Assembly: GCF_015751765.1 (NCBI RefSeq) | Contig: NZ_JADOTX010000001.1 | Coordinates: 1,736,001-1,800,000 of the forward strand | Source of the DNA: Micromonospora ureilytica | GTDB taxonomy: Bacteria > Actinomycetota > Actinomycetes > Mycobacteriales > Micromonosporaceae | Direction: 5' to 3' | Length of the DNA: 64,000 nucleotides | In this document: in pieces, positions 45,014 to 53,725 of the stretch | Numbering within the stretch: position 1 is the stretch's first letter | Layout: every line of letters begins with the position of its first letter | Notes under the pieces: model-generated | What the model saw: the letters and a program-made list of their open reading frames with translations, nothing else | The model's database searches: none | What the model was told of the DNA's origin: nothing | Made by a program: the position numbers and the translations under genes

Positions 45014-46450
45014 ATGAGCGCAACCGACCGGCCGGTGGTCTTTCGTAACGGCCTGGTTCTCACCATGGACGACGCGCACACGGTGCTGCCCGGCGCCGAC
45101 GTGCTGGTCATCGGCGGCCGGATCGCGGAGGTCGGCGTCGGCCTCACCGCACCCGACGACGCCCTGGAGATCGACGCCACCGACGGCATCCTCATGCCCG
45201 GCATGGTCGATACCCACCGGCACCTGTGGCAGACCGCGATGCGGGGGTACGGCGCCGACTGGACCCTCACCCAGTACTTCGTCTGGTACTACCTCGAGTC
45301 GGGCAAGCTGTTCCGGCCCGAGGACGTCTACGCCGGCAACCTGCTCGGGGCCATCGAGGCGATCGACGCGGGTGTCACCACCACAGTCGACTGGTCGCAC
45401 GGGTTGCAGACGCCCGAACACGCCGACGCCGCCGTGGATGCCCTGGAGGCGGTGGACGGGCGGTTCGTGCTCGCCTACGGCAACATCCAGCAGGGGCCGT
45501 GGGAGTGGGCCACCTCGCCGGAGTTCCGCGACTTCCACCGCCGCCGGATCGACGGCGGCAAGCTGGCCGGCTTCCAGCTGGCGTTCGATGTCACCGGCGA
45601 CCCCGCCTTCCCCGAGCGGGCCGCGTTCGAGGTGGCCCGGGAGCTGGGCATCGCGGTGACCACCCACGCGGGCGTGTGGGGCGCCACCAACGACGACGGC
45701 ATCCGGCTGATGCACGAGAACGGGTTCATGACCCCGTCGACCGTCTACGTGCACGCGGCGACGCTCACCCAGGACTCGTACAACCGGATCGCCGCGACCG
45801 GCGGCTCGGTCTCCGTCTCCACCGAGAGTGAGCAGAGCGCCGGCCAGGGTTACCCACCCACCTGGCAGCTGCGCCACCACGACATCCCGGTGTCGCTGTC
45901 GATGGACACCAGCGTGTGGTGGAGCGGTGACCTCTTCTCCGCGATGCGGAGCACGCTCGGCGCGGACCGCTCCCGCGAGCACCTGGAGGCGCACGCCAAG
46001 CAGGAAACCATCACCCACTGCCACCTGCGCGCCGAACAGGTCGTCGAGTGGGCCACCCGAGGTGGCGCCCGCGCCCTCGGCATGGACGCCACGATCGGCG
46101 CCCTCACCCCCGGCCGGCAGGCCGACGTCGTCCTGATCAAGAACGACGCCTCGCCGGTGATGTTCCCGATCCTGAACCCGCACGGCCACGTCGTCTTCCA
46201 GGCCCAACGTGCCGACGTGCACACCGTGCTGGTGGGCGGCCGGGTCGTGAAGCGGGACGGCCGTCTCGTCGGCGTCGACCTCGCCGCCGCGCGGGCCAGC
46301 GTGGCGGCAACCATCGACCACCTGCGCGAGACGATGGGAGAGGAGGCGTGGCAGCGGGGCATGAACCCGGAGATCCCCGAAACCGCGATCCTGGAGAACC
46401 CGTACCAGTACACCGAGTGGGACGCCGGGTCGGCGCAATGGAAGCATTGA
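45014..46450 (+). CDS. amidohydrolase (ATZ/TRZ/cytosine-deaminase-like)
   Basis: 478 residues. Metal-dependent amidohydrolase: HxH pair His68/His70 in MVDTHRHLWQ, later metal histidine in VTTHAGVWG, catalytic Asp in SMDTSVWW, and the small N-/C-terminal beta domain (VVFRNGLVLTMDD... GGRVVKRDGRLVG). Family members deaminate or dechlorinate heteroaromatic rings or open cyclic amides. This suggests the pathway begins with a nitrogen-bearing ring that is deaminated before ring cleavage. AAAGGA lies upstream; GTG 45008 is an alternative start. It is followed 3 bp later by the IclR gene. Confidence 0.9.
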   Translation: MSATDRPVVFRNGLVLTMDDAHTVLPGADVLVIGGRIAEVGVGLTAPDDALEIDATDGILMPGMVDTHRHLWQTAMRGYGADWTLTQYFVWYYLESGKLFRPEDVYAGNLLGAIEAIDAGVTTTVDWSHGLQTPEHADAAVDALEAVDGRFVLAYGNIQQGPWEWATSPEFRDFHRRRIDGGKLAGFQLAFDVTGDPAFPERAAFEVARELGIAVTTHAGVWGATNDDGIRLMHENGFMTPSTVYVHAATLTQDSYNRIAATGGSVSVSTESEQSAGQGYPPTWQLRHHDIPVSLSMDTSVWWSGDLFSAMRSTLGADRSREHLEAHAKQETITHCHLRAEQVVEWATRGGARALGMDATIGALTPGRQADVVLIKNDASPVMFPILNPHGHVVFQAQRADVHTVLVGGRVVKRDGRLVGVDLAAARASVAATIDHLRETMGEEAWQRGMNPEIPETAILENPYQYTEWDAGSAQWKH

Positions 46451-46453
46451 GGG

Positions 46454-47257
46454 ATGAGTGACAACGGAAGGGGCGCCGGGCCCGACTTCATCGAGGCTCT
46501 CGCCCGTGGCCTCGACGTCCTGCGCTCCTTCCGTCCCGCCTGCCCCTCGATGACGCTCAGCGAGATCGCCGCCGCCACCGGCCTGGCCCGCCCCACCGTC
46601 CGGCGCATCCTCATCACGCTCGAATCGCTGGGCTACGTCCGCGCGGTCGGCCGCGGCCACACCCTCACCCCGCGCGTCCTGGAGCTGGGAATGGCGTACG
46701 TCAACGCGCTGAACATGTGGGACGTGGCCCGACCACACATGGAGAAGCTCGTCGCCCAGACCAACGAGTCGACCTCGATGGCCCAGCTCGACGGCAGCGA
46801 CATCGTCTACGTGGCCCGGGTGGCCGTCCCCAAGATCGTCACCCTGGGCGTCACCATCGGCACCCGCTTCCCGGCACCCGCGACCTCGATGGGCAAGGTG
46901 CTGCTCGCGGCCCTCCCACCGGACACGCTGGAGGCCGTCCTCGCCGAGCCCAGCCGCTCCGGCATCACGCCGCGCTGGCAGCCCGCGCCGGGCGAACTCG
47001 ACGCCGTGCTGCGCGAGGTCCGGGCGAAGGGCTGGGCGCTCGCCGACCAGGACCTGGCTCCGGGAATCCGGTCCGTCGCCACCGGCGTACGAGACGGCGA
47101 CGGACGGGTCGTCGCCGCCATCAACGTGACAGTGCACGCCGCCGAAACCTCGCTGGAGACCCTGCGCGAGGAGCACCTTCCGAGGCTGCTGCGCGCGGCT
47201 GCCGACATCGGGCACGACTGGGCGCTCACCGCCGCGGTGCCGGTGGTCACGGTCTAG
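46454..47257 (+). CDS. IclR-family transcriptional regulator
   Basis: 267 residues. N-terminal winged helix (MTLSEIAAATGLARPTVRRIL) and C-terminal GAF-like effector domain with GTRFPAPATSMGKVLLAALP. The sequence resembles the PcaR/PobR branch that senses aromatic acids. Being co-transcribed with the amidohydrolase, it would control both divergent transcripts through the two GCGGAC-N4-GTCCG sites. Activator or repressor role is not decided by sequence. Confidence 0.92.
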   Translation: MSDNGRGAGPDFIEALARGLDVLRSFRPACPSMTLSEIAAATGLARPTVRRILITLESLGYVRAVGRGHTLTPRVLELGMAYVNALNMWDVARPHMEKLVAQTNESTSMAQLDGSDIVYVARVAVPKIVTLGVTIGTRFPAPATSMGKVLLAALPPDTLEAVLAEPSRSGITPRWQPAPGELDAVLREVRAKGWALADQDLAPGIRSVATGVRDGDGRVVAAINVTVHAAETSLETLREEHLPRLLRAAADIGHDWALTAAVPVVTV

Positions 47258-47333
47258 ACGAGCTTCGGGTTGGCCGGGGCCAGCGGATCGTTGGGGGCAA
47301 CGCCGACACCCGACCGGATGCCATAGTGCCGCG

Positions 47334-47909
47334 ATGAAGGCAGACCTGCACAGTTACTTGACGGGCGGCCGCGAGTCGCTGCTGTGGAAGCTCGACGGGC
47401 TTGGCGAGTACGACATTCGGCGTCCGTTGACCCCGACCGCGACCAACCTGCTCGGTCTGGTGAAGCACTCGGCAGCCATGGAGATCCTCTACTTCGGCGT
47501 CGTGTTCGGCCGACCGTTCGAGCAGGAGCTGCCGTATGTCGGCGACGGGGCGGAGACCAATGCCGACATGTGGGCGAGCGCGGATGAGACCCGCGAGGAG
47601 ATCGTCGCGCTGTACCGTCGCGCGATCGCCCACGCCGACACCACCATCGAAGCCCTTGCACTGCATGAGGTGGGCCACGTGCCGTGGTGGGGCGACGCGG
47701 CGGTCACGTTGCACCATGTCCTGGTCCACGTCATCGCGGAAACCCAACGGCACGCCGGCCACGCTGACATCGTGCGCGAACTCATCGACGGCACGGCCGG
47801 GCTGCTGCCCACTAACAACAACCTGCCCCCCGTGGACGAGTCATGGTGGCTGGGCCACCGCCAGCGAGTGGAGCAGGCTGCCCTCGACGCCAGCAAGCGC
47901 AGCAGCTAG
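47334..47909 (+). CDS. DinB-family protein
   Basis: 191 residues of the DinB/YfiT four-helix-bundle superfamily. Metal-binding histidines appear in LVKHSAAME and in HVIAETQRHAGHAD, the usual three-histidine layout. Members are often thiol-dependent (mycothiol or bacillithiol) transferases in actinobacteria, but the reaction here is unknown. It follows the IclR gene by 76 bp and seems a separate unit. Confidence 0.88.
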   Translation: MKADLHSYLTGGRESLLWKLDGLGEYDIRRPLTPTATNLLGLVKHSAAMEILYFGVVFGRPFEQELPYVGDGAETNADMWASADETREEIVALYRRAIAHADTTIEALALHEVGHVPWWGDAAVTLHHVLVHVIAETQRHAGHADIVRELIDGTAGLLPTNNNLPPVDESWWLGHRQRVEQAALDASKRSS

Positions 47910-47970
47910 TTCGCTGCCGGTCTGGCGCTGGGCCGGGGCTGCCGCGGATCGATCATGATGACTGAAACTG

Positions 47971-47986
47971 TCGTACACCTGTTCTA
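47971..47986. promoter_or_regulatory. probable LexA (SOS) box
   Basis: TCGTACACCTGTTCTA agrees with the actinobacterial LexA palindrome TCGAACACATGTTCGA at 13 of 16 positions, including the GTTC half. It lies 11 bp upstream of the DUF222-HNH start, over the likely -10. Related 13E12-type genes are known members of the DNA-damage response in mycobacteria. Confidence 0.5.
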
Positions 47987-47996
47987 GGGTCAGCTC

Positions 47997-49247
47997 ATGG
48001 TCGGGGAGTTGGCGCAGGCAGAGGGCGCCATCGCGGCCTGCGCCGACACGGCCACCTGGGCACTGCCCGAGGGCGAGCTGATCGCCGCGCTCGACACCGC
48101 GCACCGCATCGAGCAGCGTCTCGCCGCAGTGAAGCTGGCCCTGATCCGTGAGCTCGACGGCCGAGGCACCGCCACCACGCAGGGTGCCTCCTCCACAGCG
48201 GTCTGGCTCCGCGAACGGTTACGCCTCACCATCCCGGCCGCCCGCCGGCTCGTCGACCTCGCCGCCGTCCTGGATTCCGGCAACCCTGGCGTACGCCGCG
48301 CGCTGGCCGATGGTCACATCACCGTCGACCAGGCCCGGGTCATCGCCGACACGGTCGACACCGTGCAGACCGCCGCCGGCCCCGAGGCCGCCGACAAATC
48401 CCTCGGCGTGCTCGTCGAGTGGGCCGGGCAATTCGATCCCACCCTCCTCCGCAAACTCAGCACCCGCATCCTCGACCACGTCGCACCCGACATCGCCGAC
48501 GCCGCCGCCAGAGCCGCAGTGGACGCCGAAGCCCGCCGCGCCACCCGCGACCGTCAGCTCACCCTCTCCACCCTCACCGACGGCCGCCTGCGACTCACCG
48601 GCATCCTCGACACCGAGACCGCCGGGCTGCTTCGCGCCGCCATCGACCCACTGAGCGCACCCTCGGGCCCTGATGACCAGCGCTCTCCCGGGCAACGCCG
48701 GCACGACGCACTCAGCGACGTGTGCCGCCTCGCCCTACGCGGCGGCGAGCTGCCCGAGCACGGCGGTGATTCCGCGCAGATAGTCGTCACCACCAGCTAC
48801 GACGGGTTGACCCGGCAACTGGGCGGCGGCACCCTCGACACCGGCCTGCACCTCACCCCCGCGACCGTGCGCCGCCTCGCCTGCGACGCCGCCATCCTCC
48901 CCGCCGTCCTCAGCGGAGCCGGCCAACCACTCGACGTCGGTCGACAACGCCGTCTCATCACCGGCCCCCTCCGGCGAGCCCTGGTGCTGCGCGACCGAGG
49001 CTGCGCCTTCCCCGGCTGCGACCGACCACCGCGCTGGTGCGACGCGCACCACATCCGCCACTGGGCCGACGGCGGCGACACCAGCCTCACCAACGCCGTC
49101 CTGCTCTGCGGCCACCACCACCGGCACCTGCACCACAGCGACTGGGTCGTGCGACTGGCAGGCGACGGCCACCCCGAATTCGTGCCACCGGCCTGGCTCG
49201 ACCCCGAACAGGTCCCCCGCCGCAACCACTACCACCGACGAACGTGA
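47997..49247 (+). CDS. DUF222 and HNH endonuclease domain protein (13E12-like)
   Basis: 416 residues. The N-terminal DUF222 is a helical region (IEQRLAAVKLALIREL, ITVDQARVIADTVD, LSTRILDHVAPDIADAAAR). The C-terminal HNH nuclease has the cysteines and histidines of the fold (GCAFPGCDRPPRWCDAHHI, NAVLLCGHHHRHLH). Such proteins are abundant and often multi-copy in actinobacteria; their role is unclear, with DNA-damage induction reported in mycobacteria. AGGG 8 bp upstream of the ATG. No terminal repeats were seen around it, so it is not obviously mobile. Confidence 0.92.
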   Translation: MVGELAQAEGAIAACADTATWALPEGELIAALDTAHRIEQRLAAVKLALIRELDGRGTATTQGASSTAVWLRERLRLTIPAARRLVDLAAVLDSGNPGVRRALADGHITVDQARVIADTVDTVQTAAGPEAADKSLGVLVEWAGQFDPTLLRKLSTRILDHVAPDIADAAARAAVDAEARRATRDRQLTLSTLTDGRLRLTGILDTETAGLLRAAIDPLSAPSGPDDQRSPGQRRHDALSDVCRLALRGGELPEHGGDSAQIVVTTSYDGLTRQLGGGTLDTGLHLTPATVRRLACDAAILPAVLSGAGQPLDVGRQRRLITGPLRRALVLRDRGCAFPGCDRPPRWCDAHHIRHWADGGDTSLTNAVLLCGHHHRHLHHSDWVVRLAGDGHPEFVPPAWLDPEQVPRRNHYHRRT

Positions 49248-49546
49248 GCGCCACCAGAACACAACGCCACACAGCCGACCCCTGGCCCCAGCCGGGCTGA
49301 TCCGGACCGCGGCCCCTCTCGCCGGTGGTTCTGTTGTCCTATCGCCACCCCGACGAGCGGCTGTAAATGGACGGCCGTTCGGATACGCGACCGGGCGGTC
49401 ACGAAATCCGGCGGCGAATCGTCACAGCTGGCGGTTAGTCTGCCTCCGCGCGTCGCTGCCCCGGCACGTCGCGCCCCGCGCCCGGTAGGCGCGGCATCGC
49501 CGCCACCGCCCACCATCGGCCGGCTCAATCGACTTCAGGAGAGTTA
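49248..49546. other. intergenic region with no recognised gene
   Basis: 299 bp between the HNH gene and the EmrB-type transporter. It must carry the transporter promoter, but I cannot point to a convincing -35/-10 pair or operator. An AGGAGAG ribosome site at about 49537-49543 precedes the GTG at 49547. Confidence 0.6.
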
Positions 49547-51127
49547 GTGACACAGCAATCCATCGCGACATCGGACAAACTCGACGGTGCGGTGCTCAAG
49601 GTGGCGGGCGTCGTCGTCCTTGGCGCGATCATGTCGATCCTCGACGTGACGGTGGTCAGCGTGGCGCTGCCCACATTCCAGAACGAGTTCGACGCGTCCT
49701 ACGCCCGCGTCGCCTGGACCATGACCGCCTACACCCTCGCTCTCGCCACCGTGATCCCGCTCAGCGGGTGGGCGGCGGACCGGTTCGGCACCAAACGGCT
49801 CTACATGGTGGCGTTGGCCCTGTTCACCATCGGGTCGGGGCTCTGCGCCATGGCCGACACGATCGGTGAGCTGATCGGCTACCGGGTCCTGCAGGGTCTC
49901 GGCGGCGGCATGCTCATGCCGCTGGGCATGACCATCATGACCCGGGCGGCCGGGCCGCACCGGATCGGCCGGTTGATGGCAGTCCTCGGCATCCCGATGC
50001 TGCTGGGGCCGATCGGCGGCCCGATCCTCGGTGGCTGGCTGATCGACACCGCGAGCTGGCACTGGATCTTCCTGATCAACCTGCCGATCGGCGTGATCGC
50101 CCTGATCTACGCGCAGTTCGCGCTGCCGAAGGACGCGCCCGAGCCGTCCGAGTCGTTCGACTTCGTCGGCATGCTCATGCTCTCCCCGGGTCTCGCCCTC
50201 TTCCTCTACGGCGTCTCGTCCCTGCCGGAGGCGGGCACCTTCGCCGAGGCCAAGGTCTGGGCCCCGATGCTGGTCGGCGGCGCGCTGGTGGTGGCGTTCG
50301 TGCTCTACTCGTTCAAGCCCCGGCACCCGCTGCTCGACCTGCGGCTGTTCCAGAACCGCAGCCTGACCATCGCGTCGGTCACGATGTTCGTGTTCATCAT
50401 CGCGTTCATGGGCGCCGGCCTGCTGTTCCCGAGCTACTTCCTTCAGGTGCGCGGCGAGTCGACGCTGGCCGCCGGTCTGTTGATGGCCCCGCAGGGCATC
50501 GGCGCGATGATCACCATGCCGATCGCGGGCACGCTCGCCGACCGGGTGCCGATCGGACGCACCGTCCCGTTCGCGTTGGGGCTCATCGTCATCGGGTTCT
50601 TCGGGTTCACCCAGGTCGACCCGCAGACGTCGTACTGGCTGCTCGGCGGTTCGCTGTTCGTGATGGGCCTCGGCATGGGCGGCACGATGATGCCGATCAT
50701 GACGTCGGCGCTGCGGACGTTGTCGGCCAACGACGTGGCCCGCGGCTCGACGCTTGTCAACATCCTCCAGCAGATCGGCGGGTCGGTCGGCGCCGCCGTG
50801 ATGTCGGTGATCCTCACCAACGAGCTGAACGGCTCCCGGCCGATCCCCGGCCTGGTGGACGAGAGCGGCAAGCCGATCACCGAGGCCGGGCTGGCCATCG
50901 CCTCCCAGCAGCGGCCGGAGCTGCTTCAGCAGATGCCGGTGGACCCGTCGCTCATCGAGCGCGGGCTCGACTTCGCCGCCAAGTCGTTCGCCAGCACGTT
51001 CTGGGTCGCGTTCGCGCTGGTCGTGCTCACGCTCATCCCGGCGGCGTTCCTGCCGCGCCGACGTCAGCCGGCGCAGCTCGACGACCCGCAGGGCGAGCAG
51101 GTCAGGACGCCAGTCGTCGTCCACTGA
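49547..51127 (+). CDS. MFS multidrug exporter, DHA2/EmrB type (14 helices)
   Basis: 526 residues with about 14 hydrophobic helices and DHA2 markers: helix 1 VVVLGAIMSILDVTVVSVAL, WAADRFGTKR for the 2-3 loop motif A, and GRLMAVLGIPMLLGPIGGPI for motif C. Proton-driven drug export is expected; the substrate is unknown. GTG 49547 has AGGAGAG upstream. No regulator gene is adjacent. It is ended by a very strong hairpin shared with the convergent DUF5709 gene. Confidence 0.93.
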   Translation: MTQQSIATSDKLDGAVLKVAGVVVLGAIMSILDVTVVSVALPTFQNEFDASYARVAWTMTAYTLALATVIPLSGWAADRFGTKRLYMVALALFTIGSGLCAMADTIGELIGYRVLQGLGGGMLMPLGMTIMTRAAGPHRIGRLMAVLGIPMLLGPIGGPILGGWLIDTASWHWIFLINLPIGVIALIYAQFALPKDAPEPSESFDFVGMLMLSPGLALFLYGVSSLPEAGTFAEAKVWAPMLVGGALVVAFVLYSFKPRHPLLDLRLFQNRSLTIASVTMFVFIIAFMGAGLLFPSYFLQVRGESTLAAGLLMAPQGIGAMITMPIAGTLADRVPIGRTVPFALGLIVIGFFGFTQVDPQTSYWLLGGSLFVMGLGMGGTMMPIMTSALRTLSANDVARGSTLVNILQQIGGSVGAAVMSVILTNELNGSRPIPGLVDESGKPITEAGLAIASQQRPELLQQMPVDPSLIERGLDFAAKSFASTFWVAFALVVLTLIPAAFLPRRRQPAQLDDPQGEQVRTPVVVH

Positions 51128-51134
51128 CCAACGC

Positions 51135-51172
51135 CGCCGCGCTCGGCACCCGGTGAGGTGCCGAGCGCGGCG
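51135..51172. terminator. bidirectional 16-bp hairpin
   Basis: CGCCGCGCTCGGCACC (51135-51150) and GGTGCCGAGCGCGGCG (51157-51172) pair perfectly around a 6-nt loop, 8 bp after the exporter stop and 10 bp beyond the convergent DUF5709 stop. Confidence 0.88.
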
Positions 51173-51181
51173 GGTACGGCG

Positions 51182-51643
51182 TCAGCGCAACGGACCGTCG
51201 CCGGGCCCGTCCGGGTCCTCGACCACGTGGATCGCCGCCTCCTCCGCGCTGGCGGCACCCGCGTCGATCCCGGCGTCCCACGCCACCGACTCGGCCTCGT
51301 CGTCCTCGCGGACACCCTCGTCATAGGCGACGAGACGGCCGGCGCGTGCCTCCGCCTCGTACCCCCGGCGGGTCAGCTCGTCCTCGTCGTCGCCACCCTC
51401 GGCATACGGGTCGACATCCGGCACCTCCTGGGCCAGGTGTTGCGCCAGGGACTCGCCCGCCCGCTCCTCGGCGGGCGTGGTGCCGAACCGGTTTGCCGCC
51501 GTCCAGTGGTCCTCGGCGATGATGCCGGTGTCGAGGGGGTCGCCGACCCGGTCGTCGTCGAGGGTGTCCGAGGCGTCCAGGACACCGTCGTCCTCGGCCA
51601 CGTTCCACTCGTCGACGGAATCCATCCGTTCGGTCTGGCTCAC
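51182..51643 (-). CDS. DUF5709 family protein
   Basis: 153 residues, extremely acidic and hydrophilic, with no signal or membrane helix (EDDGVLDASDTLDDDRVGDP, EDHWTAANRFGTTPAEERAGE). The repeated Asp-Pro-Leu-Asp/Glu-Glu pattern is typical of the actinobacterial DUF5709 family, whose function is unknown; the protein is probably largely disordered. It is a single-gene unit. Confidence 0.8.
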   Translation of the reverse strand: MSQTERMDSVDEWNVAEDDGVLDASDTLDDDRVGDPLDTGIIAEDHWTAANRFGTTPAEERAGESLAQHLAQEVPDVDPYAEGGDDEDELTRRGYEAEARAGRLVAYDEGVREDDEAESVAWDAGIDAGAASAEEAAIHVVEDPDGPGDGPLR

Positions 51644-51703
51644 GGCGGTCTCCTCTTCGTCAGGGTGCAGCGAAGTGCTCAGCCTATGACCGTGTAACGC
51701 GAC

Positions 51704-51749
51704 CGCGCCCCGGGGCCTGCCCGCTGTGACGAACGGACCTCGGGGCGCG
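51704..51749 (-). terminator. candidate hairpin after the alpha/beta hydrolase gene
   Basis: CGCGCCCCG (51704-51712) and CGGGGCGCG (51741-51749) form a perfect 9-bp stem, but with a 28-nt loop, 16 bp beyond the minus-strand hydrolase stop. Confidence 0.4.
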
Positions 51750-51764
51750 CTGTGCCGCGCTGGG

Positions 51765-52649
51765 TTACCGCTTCAGCAGCTCCGCCACGGCGTCGGTGAA
51801 CTCCACCGGCTGCTCGATGTGCGCGAAGTGTCCGCTTCGCTCCAGCGTCACCAGCCGCGAGTCCGGAAGCCCCGCGTGCAGCTGCTCGGCCCAGCGGGGG
51901 CCGCAGATGAAGTCGTACGCCCCGACGATCACCACGACGGGCACGGTGATCTCACCCAGGTTGTCCCGTACGTCGAAGGGTGTCGGGTCCTGCGCGCCGG
52001 CCGGCGCCGACCAGATCCGGACGGCCGCCTGGAACCTGGCGAACTCGTCCTGTCGACCCCAGAAGTCCGCGAAGTACACCGGCAGGGCGGCGCGCAGAGC
52101 GGCCCCCAACGACTCGTCGTCCGTCGCGCCGCCGATCTGCCCGAAGGCAGCCGGGACCGCTGCCGCTTCCGGCCGGTCCGGGTGCCGCTGCGGGTAGGCG
52201 GCGAGGCCGGCCATGGCCTCGGCCCAGAACTCGGCGCCGGTGACGGGGGAGGTGTCGTACAGGGCGAGGCCGGCGATCCGGTCCGGGTGGGCCAGCGCGT
52301 ACCGCTGGACGACGAACCCGCCGTGCGAGTGCCCGAGGAGGTACACCCGGGGTGCGCCGAGGTGCTCGACGACGGCGTGCAGGAACCGGACATACGTGTC
52401 GAGACGGTAGTCGCCGGGGTTGTCGAGCTGCCCCGACGCGCCCGTGCCCACCGGCTCGACGTAGACCATCGTGAAGTGCGCCTCCAGGCTGGGCGTCCGC
52501 AGGTAGGCCCACTCGATGCCCGGGCCGCCGGAGTGCGCCACGCAGACCGGGCCGGTGCCGGCGACGTGGTAGACCTGCCGAACGCCATCGACGGTGAACG
52601 TGTGGGCGCCGGGTGCGAGGGCGCTGACGTCGTGGCTGGTGGAACCCAT
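51765..52649 (-). CDS. alpha/beta-fold hydrolase (proline iminopeptidase-like)
   Basis: 294 residues. Oxyanion-hole HSGGPG, nucleophile Ser in LLGHSHGGFV, and C-terminal acid and histidine (VGAYDFICGP, SGHFAHIEQP). The HGGPG-type motif and overall length resemble proline iminopeptidases and related hydrolases; the substrate is unknown. No signal peptide. It is downstream of the ECF sigma gene, 113 bp away on the same strand. Confidence 0.9.
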   Translation of the reverse strand: MGSTSHDVSALAPGAHTFTVDGVRQVYHVAGTGPVCVAHSGGPGIEWAYLRTPSLEAHFTMVYVEPVGTGASGQLDNPGDYRLDTYVRFLHAVVEHLGAPRVYLLGHSHGGFVVQRYALAHPDRIAGLALYDTSPVTGAEFWAEAMAGLAAYPQRHPDRPEAAAVPAAFGQIGGATDDESLGAALRAALPVYFADFWGRQDEFARFQAAVRIWSAPAGAQDPTPFDVRDNLGEITVPVVVIVGAYDFICGPRWAEQLHAGLPDSRLVTLERSGHFAHIEQPVEFTDAVAELLKR

Positions 52650-52762
52650 GAACTATCTCCCGATCCGAGACCCGCGCGGCGTCCGCCGACACGGCAACTG
52701 GTGCATGACGCGGACCAGATGCGCGGGTCGAGGGGAAAGTTCGTTCGGTCGGGAAAGTTTCT

Positions 52763-53686
52763 TCAGACCAGCGCGGGGACGGGGTGGAAGAGGGTGAGTT
52801 GGCGTACCCGGCCCTCGCGCAGCACCTGCAACCACAGCGCCGCCGGTGGGCAGTGCTCCGGGTCGTCGGGCGGGCTGATCAGGTCGGTCTCCCAGATCAG
52901 CACGTCGCCGCTGGCCACCACGTTGCGCAGCCGCTGACGTACCCCGGCGGCCAGGTCGCGGTCCATGCCACTGATCGCCAGGTCACGGCCGCCGCGCGGG
53001 CCACCCGGCACGATCATCTCGGCGTTCGGCCACCAGCTCTCGCGGACCACCCGCTCGAAGTCGCCACCCATCGCCGTGGTGAGCATGTCGCTGCCCTCCC
53101 GCCACCGCGTGTCGTTGGAGGTGGCGACGTCCGCGTGCGCCCTGGTCGCCGCCGTGCGGAGGCCGCCGGCGAGCGCGCGGCGGGCGTGGCTGAGGCGGCT
53201 GCGGACGGTGCCGACCGGCACGCCACACACGGCCGCGATCTGCTCGTACGAGGACGCGTCGCTGAAGTAGCGCAGCAGGGTGACGAGGCGGTCAGGTTCG
53301 GACAGTTGCTCGATGGAGTGCCACACCCAGTCGCGCATCGCGGCCCGGTCGAGTGCCTCCTCCGGGGTGGGTGTGTCGGCGGGGCGGGCGAACCACTCCG
53401 GTTCGGCGACCGGGACGGCTCGGGGCCCGCGCAACGCCATCCGGCTGTTGTTGCGGACGATGGCCCGCAACCAGGGGCCGACGGCGTTCGGGTCGCGGAC
53501 CTCGCCGATGCGGCGCAGGGCGACGACCATCGCGTCCTGCACCGCGTCCTCGGCGTCCGGCCCGTAACCGAGGACGCTCAGCGCGACGGCCCGCATCCCG
53601 GCCTCGTGCCGGGCCAGCAGCGCCCCGAGCGCAGCCGGGTCGCCCGTCTGCGCGAGCACGACCAGCTCCGCGTCGCTCTGCGTCAC
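52763..53686 (-). CDS. ECF sigma factor with C-terminal SnoaL-like domain
   Basis: 307 residues. Sigma region 2 (ALLARHEAGMRAVAL, DAEDAVQDAMVVALRRI) and region 4 (YEQIAAVCGVPVGTVRSRLSHARRAL) are followed by a C-terminal domain of about 110 residues with a SnoaL/NTF2-like pattern. In families such as SigJ/ECF41-type proteins, that tail controls the sigma factor's activity in place of a separate anti-sigma factor; none is encoded nearby. GTG 53686 has a perfect AGGAGG ribosome site. It lies 39 bp after the TetR gene. Confidence 0.9.
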   Translation of the reverse strand: MTQSDAELVVLAQTGDPAALGALLARHEAGMRAVALSVLGYGPDAEDAVQDAMVVALRRIGEVRDPNAVGPWLRAIVRNNSRMALRGPRAVPVAEPEWFARPADTPTPEEALDRAAMRDWVWHSIEQLSEPDRLVTLLRYFSDASSYEQIAAVCGVPVGTVRSRLSHARRALAGGLRTAATRAHADVATSNDTRWREGSDMLTTAMGGDFERVVRESWWPNAEMIVPGGPRGGRDLAISGMDRDLAAGVRQRLRNVVASGDVLIWETDLISPPDDPEHCPPAALWLQVLREGRVRQLTLFHPVPALV

Positions 53687-53725
53687 GCGTACGTCCTCCT
53701 GTAGGGTCCCGGGGACTTGAGTGGA

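Noticed and set aside
47997..49247. DUF222-HNH gene as a homing or mobile element
   Set aside because: No inverted or target-site repeats and no split host gene; the family is mostly chromosomal in actinobacteria.
49544..51124. 526-codon minus-strand frame covering the whole EmrB-type gene
   Set aside because: Exact shadow of the transporter; composition (Arg/Asp/His/Gln) is that of an antisense frame.
52753..52761. GAAAGTTTC, the core of the xylan-operator motif, near the ECF sigma gene
   Set aside because: It lies at the 3' end of an unrelated gene, lacks the flanking CG bases, and has no CAZyme nearby; a 9-mer can occur by chance.
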